Shown here piece after piece: positions 1 to 9,150 of a DNA stretch of 64,000 nt (positions are counted from its first letter, which is position 1; every line of letters begins with the position of its first letter). Below the pieces are notes generated by a model that saw only the letters and a program-made list of their open reading frames with translations, was not told the DNA's origin and did not search any database. The position numbers and the translations under genes are program-made. Source of the DNA: Kutzneria buriramensis. GTDB lineage: Bacteria; Actinomycetota; Actinomycetes; Mycobacteriales; Pseudonocardiaceae. Location of the stretch: the NCBI RefSeq assembly GCF_043575855.1, contig NZ_CP144375.1, positions 11,532,001-11,596,000 on the forward strand, given 5' to 3'.

Positions 1-528
1 GTTGACCAGGGCGATGTAGCCGGCGTAGTCCAGCTCGGTGCCGGGCTCCAGGCCGAACATGTCCAGTAGGGCGTCCGACCACAGCACGCGGTCGGTGGTG
101 ATGTCCCACTCCCAGTTGCCCATGCGGCCCAGCACCTGGGCCCGGCGCAGCGCGTTGGCCTGCTGGGTGGCCTCCAGCTCGCGGTCGCGCCACGAGGTGA
201 TGTCCATGATCCGGTAGAGCAGCTGGTCGCCGCCGGGCAGCGCGGTGCAGCTGATCTCCAGCCAGCGGTGCTCGCCGTCGTCCTGGCCCGCGGCCTGCAC
301 GACCAGGCCGGTCTGCGGGGTCTCCGGGGCGCCCGGCAGCAGCGCCGGCAGCGACCTGCCCAACGCCTGGTCGGCGGGCACGCCGATGAGCGTGCCCAGC
401 GCCGGGTTCGCCCAGCTCAGTTTGCCGTGCAGGTCCGTGACCCCGAATCCGACGTCCGCCCAGCGCAGGACGTGGTTGTGCACGGCGCCGTGGTCCGCCA
501 CCAGCTCCTCCTTGCCACCCGGCGCCAT
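1..528 (-). CDS. PAS-domain sensory protein, N-terminal 176 residues (partial)
   Basis: The frame is open from an ATG at 526-528 to the window edge, so only the N-terminus is present. Residues about 15-110 look like a PAS sensory fold (GFGVTDLHGKLSWANPAL, then ISCTALPGGDQLLYRIMDIT). A second PAS begins near residue 130 (MGNWEWDITTDRVLWSD), a form common in PAS_3 repeats. The output domain, possibly a histidine kinase, GGDEF/EAL or phosphatase, lies outside the window. No signal peptide or membrane segment is visible, so a soluble sensor is likely. The PAS repeats are seen in the sequence; the signalling role follows from the family. Confidence 0.75.
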   Translation of the reverse strand, partial: MAPGGKEELVADHGAVHNHVLRWADVGFGVTDLHGKLSWANPALGTLIGVPADQALGRSLPALLPGAPETPQTGLVVQAAGQDDGEHRWLEISCTALPGGDQLLYRIMDITSWRDRELEATQQANALRRAQVLGRMGNWEWDITTDRVLWSDALLDMFGLEPGTELDYAGYIALVN

Positions 529-567
529 AGTTGTCGGTTCACCGCCCACTGGGCAAGCCCGCGCCGG

Positions 568-915
568 TCACCGTAGGCGTTCCAACCCCGTGGCGGTGCC
601 CAGCAGTGCCCGCGCCATGGAGTGCAGTTCGTCCGGTTCCGCCCCGTCGGCGACCGCGGTCGCGATGTCCTCGGCGGCGCACCGGAGCTGGAAAAGTCGG
701 TCCTGGAGGTTGGCCAGCTCGGTGCTGGACAGCACCACGGCGTCCTCGGGCAGGCCGCCGCGCTGCACGGCGCTGCGACGCTCGTAGGCGCGCTGCCGGC
801 AGGTCTGGGCGCAGTACTGGCGGCGGCGCCCGAACTGGCCGTCCGCGGGCAGGCGTTGGCCGCACCACGCGCAGTGGCGTGCCGCCTCCCGTCGCCGGGT
901 GGTGGTGACCTCCAT
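568..915 (-). CDS. Small Cys-rich putative zinc-binding protein (115 aa)
   Basis: A short protein starting MEVTTTRRREAARHC. It carries a CAWCG pair and a YCAQTCRQRAYERR segment, so two Cys pairs about 20 residues apart could bind zinc. The C-terminal half is a predicted helix (LSSTELANLQDRLFQLRCAAEDIATA). This pattern recurs in small actinobacterial proteins of unknown function. A longer antisense frame extends upstream, but the ATG at 913-915 gives a protein of normal composition. It probably has its own promoter, because it diverges from the phosphodiesterase gene and lies tail-to-head with the PAS gene. No function can be assigned. Confidence 0.65.
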   Translation of the reverse strand: MEVTTTRRREAARHCAWCGQRLPADGQFGRRRQYCAQTCRQRAYERRSAVQRGGLPEDAVVLSSTELANLQDRLFQLRCAAEDIATAVADGAEPDELHSMARALLGTATGLERLR

Positions 916-984
916 GGGCGGCGAGGTTATCCGTACATCTGATGGACACCGAAAGCGCCACGCCGCTGAGGCAGACTGCGCACT

Positions 985-1767
985 GTGCGAAGTGGACATC
1001 CCTACCTTGACGACGGACCGCACCCGCGCGCGCTGGCGCACCGGGGCTGGCACGTGGGCGACCTGGCCGGCATGGAGAACTCGATGAGCGCGTTCCGGCG
1101 TGCGATCGAGGAGGGCTACCGGTACATCGAGACCGACGTGCAGGCCACCACGGACGGGGTGGTCGTGGTGCAGCACGACGACGTGCTGGACCGCACCACG
1201 GACCGGCAGGGGGTGATCGCGAAGCTGCCGTGGTCGGAGGTCGGGCGGGCGATGGTCGGCGGGCGGGAGCAGATCCCGACGTTGGAGGCCGTGCTGGAGG
1301 AGCTGCCGGCCGCGCGGCTGAACGTGGACGTGAAGGCGGACAACGCCGCCGGTCCGGTGCTGCGGGTGCTGGAGCGGTGCAACGCGTGGGACCGGGTGTG
1401 CCTGGCGTCGTTCTCCGACGCGCGGCTGGCCCGGCTGCGCAAGATCGCCGGGCCGCGGCTGACCACGTCGATGGGGCCGGGGACGGTGTTCGCGCTGTGG
1501 TCCTCGGGGCGGTGGCCGGTGCTGGGGACGCGCCGGTTCGTGCGGGGTCAGATGGCGCAGGTCCCGGAGCAGCAGGGGCCGCTGCGGGTGGTGGACCGCC
1601 GGTTCGTGGACGCCGCGCACCGGTTGGGGGTGGAGGTGCACGTGTGGACGATCAACACCGAGGACCGGATGCGGGCGCTGTTGGACCTCGGTGTGGACGG
1701 CATCGTCACCGACCGTCCGGATCTGCTGCGTGACGTGCTGAAGTCGCGGGATGCCTGGCCGGCCTAG
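985..1767 (+). CDS. Glycerophosphodiester phosphodiesterase (GDPD family)
   Basis: A 260-residue protein that should hydrolyse glycerophosphodiesters to glycerol 3-phosphate and an alcohol. It shows the GDPD TIM-barrel signatures: HRGW near residue 19, ENSMSAFRRAIEEGYRYIETDVQ with the metal-binding Glu and Asp, QHDDVLDRTT, and the closing VHVWTINTEDRM plus GVDGIVTDRPD. There is no signal peptide, so it is probably cytoplasmic. The GTG start at 985 was chosen because it places the HRG motif about 20 residues in, as in homologues. It converges with the next gene, the two stop codons overlapping by two bases (1765-1766). Confidence 0.88.
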   Translation: MRSGHPYLDDGPHPRALAHRGWHVGDLAGMENSMSAFRRAIEEGYRYIETDVQATTDGVVVVQHDDVLDRTTDRQGVIAKLPWSEVGRAMVGGREQIPTLEAVLEELPAARLNVDVKADNAAGPVLRVLERCNAWDRVCLASFSDARLARLRKIAGPRLTTSMGPGTVFALWSSGRWPVLGTRRFVRGQMAQVPEQQGPLRVVDRRFVDAAHRLGVEVHVWTINTEDRMRALLDLGVDGIVTDRPDLLRDVLKSRDAWPA

Positions 1768-2408
1768 GGGCGGTAGCCGGCGGGCGGGTTGCCGAGCCAG
1801 GCGGCGGTCCAGGTCAGCCGGCCGAGCTGACCGGTGACGGTGATGCCGTTGGTGGCCTGGAGGTCGCGGACGGCCTGGCGGGTGGCGCCGTCGTAGCAGC
1901 CGGCGCTGGCGAAGACGTAGCCGAAAGTGGCCATGCGTTGCTGCCAGGTCCGCAGCGGCGGGTCGCAGTCGCCGGCGAGGTAGACCTTGCCGGGCCAGAC
2001 TGGCACGGCGATGTAGGCGGCGTCGGTGGGTGTGGGGATGCGGCGGGAGGCGGCGTCCGCGTCGGGGGTGAGGCCGAGCTTGCCGCCGCACTCCCACGGC
2101 TGCCAGCCGCGCATCCGGTACAGGTAGAGCGCCCGGTAGTCCTGCTCGGCGGGACTGGCCTGGCTCGGCAGTCCGGTGCCGCCGACGCTGGCCCAGGTTG
2201 CCTGGTCGAACTGGTAGGCGCCGAAGTACTTCCCGTCCGGGGACACCGCGGTGTAGTTGTCGGTGGACTCGCACATCCGCAGCCGGTACCAGTCCAGCTT
2301 GGCGGGATCGGCTGCCGCCACTCCCGCGCACACGATCAGCAGTGCCGCGACGACCAGCGGCAATCGGGTGATCACGGTCCGAAGGTAGGTGCCTTGCGGT
2401 GCTGTCAC
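1764..2408 (-). CDS. Secreted Rpf-like transglycosylase with peptidoglycan-binding domain
   Basis: A 214-residue exported enzyme. Residues about 10-33 form a signal peptide ending at AAADP. The transglycosylase-like (resuscitation-promoting factor) domain follows, with DWYRLRMCEST bearing the catalytic Glu, then GKYFGAYQFDQATW and the second Cys in WECGG. The last 45 residues (CYDGATRQAVRDLQATNGITVTG) match a peptidoglycan-binding domain. It should cleave cell-wall glycan during growth or resuscitation. It diverges from the MFS gene across about 80 bases. The domain calls are strong; the physiological role is inferred. Confidence 0.85.
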   Translation of the reverse strand: MTAPQGTYLRTVITRLPLVVAALLIVCAGVAAADPAKLDWYRLRMCESTDNYTAVSPDGKYFGAYQFDQATWASVGGTGLPSQASPAEQDYRALYLYRMRGWQPWECGGKLGLTPDADAASRRIPTPTDAAYIAVPVWPGKVYLAGDCDPPLRTWQQRMATFGYVFASAGCYDGATRQAVRDLQATNGITVTGQLGRLTWTAAWLGNPPAGYRP

Positions 2409-2490
2409 AACTTGGTGACCCGCATGGCTGGCGGCTGGTGATCATGGGTACGGTTTCGCACCACCCCGACGACGACGCCGGAAGGCAGCG

Positions 2491-3849
2491 ATGACTGAGG
2501 CCACCACCCAGGCCGCCGGCGACCCGGCGATCAAGCGGCTGCGTTTCGGCTGGTACAGCTACGGCTGGGCGGCGCAGGTGTTCGAGACCACGGTGCTGGC
2601 GGTGTTCATGAGCCGCTACCTGCCGGCGGTGGCCACCCACGCGGTCGGCGAGACGGGCCGCCTGCACGTGCTGGGCATCCCGATCGCGCCGGGCTCGCTG
2701 TTCACCTACACCATCTCGCTGGGCTCGATCCTGCTGATCGTGCTGATGCCGATCGTGGGGGCGTTCGCCGACCGCACGGGCCGCAAGCGGCAGATGCTGT
2801 TCGCGTTCGCCTACGTGGGCGCGTTGTCGTGCGCGTTGATGGTGTTCGTGGGCCTGAACGACTGGGTGCTGGGCTCGGTGCTGTTCATGGTCGCGTTCCT
2901 GACGTACAAGTGCGCGCGGGTGGTCTACAACTCGCTGCTGCCGGACCTGGCCGGCTCCGACGAGCGGGACGCGGTGTCGTCGGTGGGCTGGGCGGCCGGC
3001 TACCTGGGCGGCGGCACGCTGCTGGCGCTGAACTTCGTGGCGAGCTTCCTGATCAGCGACAGCGCGGTGCTGGCGCGGATCTCCCTGTGCAGCGCCGGCA
3101 TCTGGTGGGCGGCGTTCATGATCATCCCGGCGGTGATCCTGCGGCACATACCCATGCACTCCGACACCCACGCGCCGGCGGCGGGCTCGGCGTTCACCGC
3201 GGGCTTCAAGGAGCTCGGCGACACGCTCAAGCACCTGCGGCTGTACCCGTGGACGCTGCTGTTCCTGCTGGCCTACCTCGTCTACTACGACGGCATCGCG
3301 ACCACCACCACACTGGCCGCCGACTACGGGCAGAACGAGCTCAAGCTGGGCGAGACGACGCTGCTGTCGGCGATCCTGCTGGTGCAGTTCGCCTCGTTCG
3401 GCGGCGTGCTGCTGCTGGGCAAGCTGTCCGAGCGGTGGGGCGCCAAGGTGGTCGTGTCCTGGTCGCTGGTGGTGTGGTCGGTCCTGATCACGCTGGCCTA
3501 CTTCCTCCAGGCCGGCCAGCCGGTGCAGTTCTACCTGCTGGCGATCGGGATCTCGCTGGTGCTGGGCGGCAGCCAGGCGCTGTCGCGGTCGATGTTCGCC
3601 AGCATGATCCCGAACGGCAAGGAGGCGGAGTACTTCAGCCTGTTCGAGATCTCCAGCTCGGGCACGTCGGCGCTGGGCCCGCTGGTGTTCGGGCTGGTGC
3701 TCCAGAACACCGGCAGCTACCGGTCGGCGATCTTCTCGCTGATCGCGTTCTTCGTGCTCGGCCTGATCCTGTTGCTGCTGGTCAACGTGCGCAAGGCGAT
3801 CACCGCCGCGGGCAATCCGCTGCCGGCCACCTTGAACCGTGAGCGGTAA
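2491..3849 (+). CDS. MFS transporter, UMF1/Atg22-like
   Basis: A 452-residue membrane protein with about 12 hydrophobic segments. The N-terminus (FGWYSYGWAAQVFETTVLAVFMSRYLP) and ADRTGRKRQMLF after the second or third helix are typical of the Atg22/UMF1 branch of the major facilitator superfamily. The C-terminal half has GGSQALSRSMFASMIP, another mark of this branch. Yeast Atg22 exports amino acids from the vacuole; the bacterial substrate is unknown. The ATG follows a GGAAGGCAGCG purine stretch at a fair ribosome-binding distance. It sits just before the hydrogenase operon but has its own unit, because a promoter-like gap follows. Confidence 0.82.
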   Translation: MTEATTQAAGDPAIKRLRFGWYSYGWAAQVFETTVLAVFMSRYLPAVATHAVGETGRLHVLGIPIAPGSLFTYTISLGSILLIVLMPIVGAFADRTGRKRQMLFAFAYVGALSCALMVFVGLNDWVLGSVLFMVAFLTYKCARVVYNSLLPDLAGSDERDAVSSVGWAAGYLGGGTLLALNFVASFLISDSAVLARISLCSAGIWWAAFMIIPAVILRHIPMHSDTHAPAAGSAFTAGFKELGDTLKHLRLYPWTLLFLLAYLVYYDGIATTTTLAADYGQNELKLGETTLLSAILLVQFASFGGVLLLGKLSERWGAKVVVSWSLVVWSVLITLAYFLQAGQPVQFYLLAIGISLVLGGSQALSRSMFASMIPNGKEAEYFSLFEISSSGTSALGPLVFGLVLQNTGSYRSAIFSLIAFFVLGLILLLLVNVRKAITAAGNPLPATLNRER

Positions 3850-3853
3850 CAAA

Positions 3854-3865
3854 TTGAACGTTCAA
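3854..3865. promoter_or_regulatory. Palindrome TTGAACGTTCAA, candidate operator
   Basis: A perfect 12-base palindrome in the AT-rich gap between the MFS gene and the hydrogenase operon, ending 14 bases upstream of the proposed -35 box. Size and symmetry fit a dimeric regulator such as a TetR-type protein. No regulator gene is adjacent, so the binding protein is unknown. Confidence 0.4.
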
Positions 3866-3879
3866 AATCAATGCCTGCA

Positions 3880-3908
3880 TTGTGTGATGTTGACTACAGC
3901 TCTAGGCT
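3880..3908 (+). promoter_or_regulatory. Candidate promoter of the hydrogenase operon
   Basis: TTGTGT at 3880-3885 and TAGGCT at 3903-3908 are 17 bases apart, which fits a housekeeping-type actinobacterial promoter. Transcription would start near 3915, giving a leader of about 45 bases before the first SIS-domain gene. The call rests on box similarity and on the position in the only sizeable gap upstream of about 11.6 kb of tightly packed genes. Confidence 0.4.
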
Positions 3909-3958
3909 GAGACAGTTCTGTCCGGGCTATCTCTCAGCGTGAGGGAAGTGAACCCCCA

Positions 3959-4576
3959 ATGGCGTGGGCATCCGGCAGCGTGACGCCGCGCGCGCTGTTC
4001 GACCGCCGCACCGCTCCCATCGACGACCTCGCCGGGCACGCCGAGGACGTCGCACGTGCCTGCCACGCCATGGCCGTCCGCTTCCACCGCGGCGGCAAGC
4101 TCGTGGTGTTCGGCAACGGCGGGTCCTGCACCGACGCCCAGCACGTCGCCGTGGAGTTCGTGCACCCGGTGATCGTGGGCAAGCGGGCGCTGCCGGCCAT
4201 CTCGCTGACCTCCGACGTCGCGACGCTGACGAGCGTGGCGACCGACGAGGGCCTCGAGGAGGTGTTCGCGCATCAGATCCGGTTCCTGGCCGAATCCACC
4301 GACATCGCGCTGGCGCTGTCGGTCGACGGCGACTGCCCCAACGTGCTGCGCGGCCTCGCCGCGGCGCGCGAGCTGGGCATGCTGACCGTGGCGCTGATCG
4401 GCGGGGACGGCGGCCGGATCGCGCGGGAGCGGGCCGCCGACCATGTGCTGGTGGCCCGCTCCGACGACCCGCGGGTCGTCAAGGAGGTGCACGTGACCAC
4501 CTACCACGTGCTGTGGGAGCTGGTGCACGTGTTCTTCGAGCAGCCGGGCGTGCTTGATCCGACGGTCCTGCGATGA
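3959..4576 (+). CDS. SIS-domain protein, GmhA-like, first gene of hydrogenase operon
   Basis: A 205-residue protein of the sugar-isomerase (SIS) fold, closest in pattern to sedoheptulose-7-phosphate isomerase GmhA. The phosphosugar-binding loop VVFGNGGSCTDAQHVAVEFV lies near residue 50, and LALSVDGDCPNVLRGL aligns with the usual STSGNS loop but has lost the two Ser residues. The ATG is preceded by GAGGGAAG. It overlaps the HypC-like gene by four bases (ATGA). SIS proteins recur in group 1h hydrogenase clusters, but their role in maturation is not established. The altered second loop may mean that it is not a sugar isomerase. Confidence 0.8.
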   Translation: MAWASGSVTPRALFDRRTAPIDDLAGHAEDVARACHAMAVRFHRGGKLVVFGNGGSCTDAQHVAVEFVHPVIVGKRALPAISLTSDVATLTSVATDEGLEEVFAHQIRFLAESTDIALALSVDGDCPNVLRGLAAARELGMLTVALIGGDGGRIARERAADHVLVARSDDPRVVKEVHVTTYHVLWELVHVFFEQPGVLDPTVLR

Positions 4577-4806
4577 TCACCGGATCAGGGGATTCCCCCC
4601 ACTGCTCGGCTAACGGCTGCATCACCTGTGGCGACACGGCGGTGGTGGTCACCGTGGTGGAGCTGCTGCCCGACGGGCTGGCGATCGTGGACACCGGCTC
4701 GGGTCGGGAGGAGGTCAGCGTCGCCCTGGTGGACGCACACGTCGGCGGCAGCGTGCTCGTGCATGCGAGCGAAGCGATAGCCGTCATCCAGGAAGGTCCG
4801 CAATGA
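4573..4806 (+). CDS. HypC/HupF-like small protein with N-terminal Cys cluster
   Basis: A 77-residue protein whose last 55 residues match the HypC beta-barrel pattern (VVVTVVELLPDGLAIVDTG, then VGGSVLVHASEAIAVI). Genuine HypC starts Met-Cys and uses Cys2 to hold the iron ligand intermediate. Here the N-terminus is longer and carries CSANGCITCGD, with Cys at about 11, 16 and 19. It overlaps both neighbouring SIS genes by four bases, so the three are probably translated together. A canonical HypC is encoded later in the operon (12111). It may therefore be a second chaperone with another partner; that is inference. Confidence 0.75.
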   Translation: MITGSGDSPHCSANGCITCGDTAVVVTVVELLPDGLAIVDTGSGREEVSVALVDAHVGGSVLVHASEAIAVIQEGPQ

Positions 4807-5458
4807 CCACCGACGAGGTGGAGTCGCTCTACCCGTTCCTCTACGCCGACAAGGTCGACCTGGACGCGGTGCTGGCGCAGGTCAGCGCCTCCACCGCGGC
4901 GAAGGCGGCCGAGATCACCCAGCTGCGCGCGAAGGTGCTGGCCGCCGACGGCGACCGGCTCGCCGCATGCGCGGCCGAGATGGCGGCGCGGTTCGCCGAC
5001 GGCGGGCGGCTGCTGTCGTTCGGCAACGGCGGCTCCTCCACCGACGCGCAGGAGGTCGCGGGCCTGTTCCTGGCCCCCGGCGAGGGTTTCCGGCCGCTGC
5101 CGGCGTTCTGCCTGACCAACGACATCGCCGTGGTCACCGCGCTGACCAACGACATCGGCTTCGACGTGGTGTTCGCCCGCCAGCTGGCCGCGCTGGCCCG
5201 GCCGGGCGACATCGCGGTGGGGCTGTCCACCAGCGGCAACTCGGCCAACCTGCTGGCCGCCTTCGACGAGGCGGGCCGGCGGGGGCTGCTGACCGTCGGC
5301 ATCGCCGGCTACGACGGCGGCCGGATGGCCGAGCTCGACTCCATCGACCACCTGTTCACGGTGCCGTCCGCATCGGTGCACCGCGTGCAGGAGGCCCAGA
5401 CCACCATTTACCACGTGCTGTGGGAACTCGTTCTCGACCAGCTCAGGGGTGATGACCA

Positions 5459-5462
<4 letters not shown>
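4803..5462 (+). CDS. SIS-domain protein, GmhA-like (second copy)
   Basis: A 219-residue paralogue of the first SIS protein, with more canonical loops: SFGNGGSSTDAQEVAGLFL near residue 75 and GLSTSGNSANLLAAFDEA near residue 140, both expected to bind phosphosugar. The C-terminus (QEAQTTIYHVLWELVLDQL) matches the end of the first copy, so they probably arose by duplication and may form a hetero-oligomer. It overlaps the HypC-like gene upstream and the hydrogenase small-subunit gene downstream by four bases each. An isomerase in a hydrogenase operon is unexplained; roles in maturation or in making a ligand precursor are guesses. Confidence 0.82.
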
Positions 5463-6502
<1,040 letters not shown>

Positions 6503-6513
6503 GAGACCCCACC

Positions 6514-8283
6514 ATGACCACATCATCGGACAACCTCGTTGAGATGTCGTGGGACCCGATCACCCGGATCGTGGGCAGCCTCGGCATCTACACCAAGATC
6601 GACTGGGCGGCCAAGCGCGTGGTGGAGTGCCACTCCACCTCCTCGGTGTTCCGCGGCTACAGCATCTTCATGAAGGGCAAGGACCCCCGCGACGCGCACT
6701 TCATCACCAGCCGGATCTGCGGGATCTGCGGCGACAACCACGCCACCTGCTCGGTCTACAACCAGAACATGGCCTACGGGGTGCGGCCGCCGCACCTGGG
6801 CGAGTGGATCATCAACCTCGGCGAGGCCGCCGAGTACATGTTCGACCACAACATCTTCCAGGAGAACCTGGTCGGCGTGGACTACTGCGAGCGCATGGTC
6901 CGCGAGACCAACCCGGGCGTGCTGGAGCTGGCCAACCGCACCGAGGCGCCGCACGCCGCCGAGCACGGCTACCGGTTCATCGGCGACATCATGCGGTCGC
7001 TCAACCCGCTGGAGGGCGAGTTCTACCGCGAGGCGCTGCAGGTGTCCCGCTCCACGCGGGAGATGTTCTGCCTGATGGAGGGGCGCCACGTGCACCCGTC
7101 CACGCTCTACCCCGGCGGCGTCGGCACGGTGGCGACGGTGCAGCTGTTCACCGACTACCTGACCCGGCTGATGCGGTACGTGGAGTTCATGAAGCGGGTC
7201 GTGCCGATGCACGACGACCTGTTCGACTTCTTCTACGAGGCGCTGCCCGGCTACGAGGAGGTCGGCCGCCGCCGCGTGCTGCTGGGCTGCTGGGGCTCGC
7301 TCAACGACCCGACCGCCTGCGACTTCACCTACCGCAACATGGCCGACTGGGGCCGCAAGATGTTCGTCACCCCCGGGGTCGTGGTCGACGGCAAGCTGGT
7401 CACCACCAGCCTGGTCGACATCAACCTGGGCATCCGGATCCTGCTGGGCTCCTCGTTCTACGAGGACTGGGAGGACCAGGAGATGTTCGTGACGCAGGAC
7501 CCGCTGGGCAACCCGGTGGACCGGCGCCACCCCTGGAACCAGCACACCATCCCCCGCCCGGCCAAGCGGGACTTCGACGACAAGTACTCGTGGACGATGT
7601 CGCCGCGCTGGTTCGACGGCACCGACCACCTCGCCCTGGACACCGGCGGCGGCCCGATCGCCCGGCTGTGGACGACGGCGCTGGCCAACCTGGTGCACAC
7701 CCCGTACGTGAACTCCACCGGCCACTCGGTGCGCATCGACCTGCCGCGCACGGCGACCAGGCCGGAGGCCAGCTTCGAGTGGAAGATTCCACAGTGGAGC
7801 AACGCCCTGGAGCGCAACCGGGCGCGCACCTACTTCCAGGCCTACTCCGCCGGCTTGGCGCTGCACTTCGTGGAGCAGGCGCTGGCCGAGATCCGCGGCG
7901 GGCACACCAAGACGTGGGAGAAGTTCGCGGTGCCGGACGAGGCGATCAGCTGCGGCTTCACCGAGGCGGTGCGCGGCGTGCTGTCGCACCACATGGTCAT
8001 CCGCGGCGGCAAGATCGCCAACTACCACCCGTACCCGCCGACGCCGTGGAACGGCAGCGTGCGGGACTCCTTCGGCACGCCCGGCCCGTACGAGGACGCG
8101 GTGCAGAACACACCGATCTTCGAGGAGAACACGCAGGAGAACTTCAAGGGCATCGACATCATGCGCGCGGTGCGCAGCTTCGACCCGTGCCTGCCGTGCG
8201 GCGTCCACATGAACCTGTCCACCGGAAAGGTGATCGACAAGATGCACACCCCGCACGCCTTCGGCTCCGCCCTCGGGGAGTGA
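6514..8283 (+). CDS. hhyL: [NiFe]-hydrogenase large subunit, group 1h/5
   Basis: A 589-residue catalytic subunit that splits H2 at a Ni-Fe(CN)2CO centre. The first metal-binding motif RICGICGDNH is at residues 67-76 and the second, FDPCLPCGVH, at 556-565, giving the four Cys ligands. A 24-residue tail follows the final His and should be removed by the maturation protease at 11660. The ATG at 6514 follows AGGAGA and is preferred; the same frame stays open far upstream by chance. This type has high affinity for H2 and tolerates oxygen in studied actinomycetes. That property is family knowledge and has not been tested here. Confidence 0.96.
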   Translation: MTTSSDNLVEMSWDPITRIVGSLGIYTKIDWAAKRVVECHSTSSVFRGYSIFMKGKDPRDAHFITSRICGICGDNHATCSVYNQNMAYGVRPPHLGEWIINLGEAAEYMFDHNIFQENLVGVDYCERMVRETNPGVLELANRTEAPHAAEHGYRFIGDIMRSLNPLEGEFYREALQVSRSTREMFCLMEGRHVHPSTLYPGGVGTVATVQLFTDYLTRLMRYVEFMKRVVPMHDDLFDFFYEALPGYEEVGRRRVLLGCWGSLNDPTACDFTYRNMADWGRKMFVTPGVVVDGKLVTTSLVDINLGIRILLGSSFYEDWEDQEMFVTQDPLGNPVDRRHPWNQHTIPRPAKRDFDDKYSWTMSPRWFDGTDHLALDTGGGPIARLWTTALANLVHTPYVNSTGHSVRIDLPRTATRPEASFEWKIPQWSNALERNRARTYFQAYSAGLALHFVEQALAEIRGGHTKTWEKFAVPDEAISCGFTEAVRGVLSHHMVIRGGKIANYHPYPPTPWNGSVRDSFGTPGPYEDAVQNTPIFEENTQENFKGIDIMRAVRSFDPCLPCGVHMNLSTGKVIDKMHTPHAFGSALGE

Positions 8284-8286
8284 CGG

Positions 8287-9150
8287 GTGGCCTCGGCTGG
8301 TGAGGTCGGCGACCGCGTCGAGCGGCTGCTGGCGGAGTTCGAGCAGGTCGCCGACCCGACGCTGGCGGCCCGCGCGGAGGAGCTGGTCCGCACGGTCGTC
8401 GAGTTCTACGGGGCCGCGCTGGAGCGGGTCGTGGAGCTGGCGCCCGAGCCGGTGCTGGAACGGCTGGCCGACGACCCGCTGGTCTCCGGCGTGCTGGTGG
8501 TGCACGACCTGCACCCGCACAGCCTCCAGCAGCGGGTGCAGCACGCCCTGGACGCGGTGCGGCCCTACCTGGGGTCGCACTCCGGGGACGTCAGCCTGGT
8601 GGAGATCACCGACGAGGGCGTGCTGCGGCTGGCGCTGGGCGGCAGCTGCAACGGCTGCCCGTCCTCGATGGTCACCGTGAAGCTGGCCATCGAGCAGGCG
8701 ATCGAGCACGCCGCCCCGGAGATCGCCCGCATCGACGTCGAGGGCGCTGTGTCGGATCCTTCTGGTCCGCAGCAGACCGGGCCCGGCGGGCGGCCGCTGC
8801 TGCCGATCGTGACCGCCGAAAAAGGATCTTGGGCGGACAAGGCGTCGTGGGTGGAGCTCGGCGAGGCCCGCATGGTCGCGGTCGGCACCGTCTCCTCGGC
8901 GCAGGTCCGCGGCGCGGCGACGGTCGTCTGCAACGCCGAGGGCACGTTCTACGCCTACCGGGACCGCTGCCCGGCGTGCCGGGAGGCGTTGTCCGGCGGG
9001 CACTTCGACGGCCGGGTGCTGTCCTGCCCGGCGTGCGGCGCGGGCTACGACGTGGTGCTGGCGGGTCGGGCGGTGTCCGGCGACGGGCACCTGGATCCGC
9101 TGCCGCTGCTGGCCGAGGACGGGACGATCCGGGTCGCGGTGCCGGCATGA
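8287..9150 (+). CDS. hhyE: NifU C-terminal/Rieske-like fusion, probable hydrogenase electron-transfer protein
   Basis: A 287-residue protein beginning GTG three bases after hhyL. Residues about 80-150 match the NifU C-terminal Fe-S scaffold, with GGSCNGCPSS giving Cys121 and Cys124. Residues about 190-285 follow the Rieske domain pattern, but the ligand positions read CPAC (228-231) and CPAC (247-250). Rieske clusters need two Cys and two His; here both pairs are all Cys. The second domain may thus hold a rubredoxin-like iron, a different cluster or zinc. In mycobacteria the equivalent gene is linked to electron transfer from Hhy to the respiratory chain. Position supports that role; the cofactor is uncertain. 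Confidence 0.82.
   Translation: MASAGEVGDRVERLLAEFEQVADPTLAARAEELVRTVVEFYGAALERVVELAPEPVLERLADDPLVSGVLVVHDLHPHSLQQRVQHALDAVRPYLGSHSGDVSLVEITDEGVLRLALGGSCNGCPSSMVTVKLAIEQAIEHAAPEIARIDVEGAVSDPSGPQQTGPGGRPLLPIVTAEKGSWADKASWVELGEARMVAVGTVSSAQVRGAATVVCNAEGTFYAYRDRCPACREALSGGHFDGRVLSCPACGAGYDVVLAGRAVSGDGHLDPLPLLAEDGTIRVAVPA

Noticed and set aside
568..3852. Very long open frame on the minus strand, about 1,090 codons
   Set aside because: It is antisense to well-supported genes and reads as Arg/His/Gln-rich sequence. Only its last 115 codons (568-915) look like a real gene. Long antisense frames are expected in such GC-rich coding DNA.
6523..9090. Open frame of 855 codons antisense to the hydrogenase genes
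   Set aside because: Composition is that of a shadow frame, without motifs or start signal, while the plus strand carries catalytic subunits with all expected ligands.
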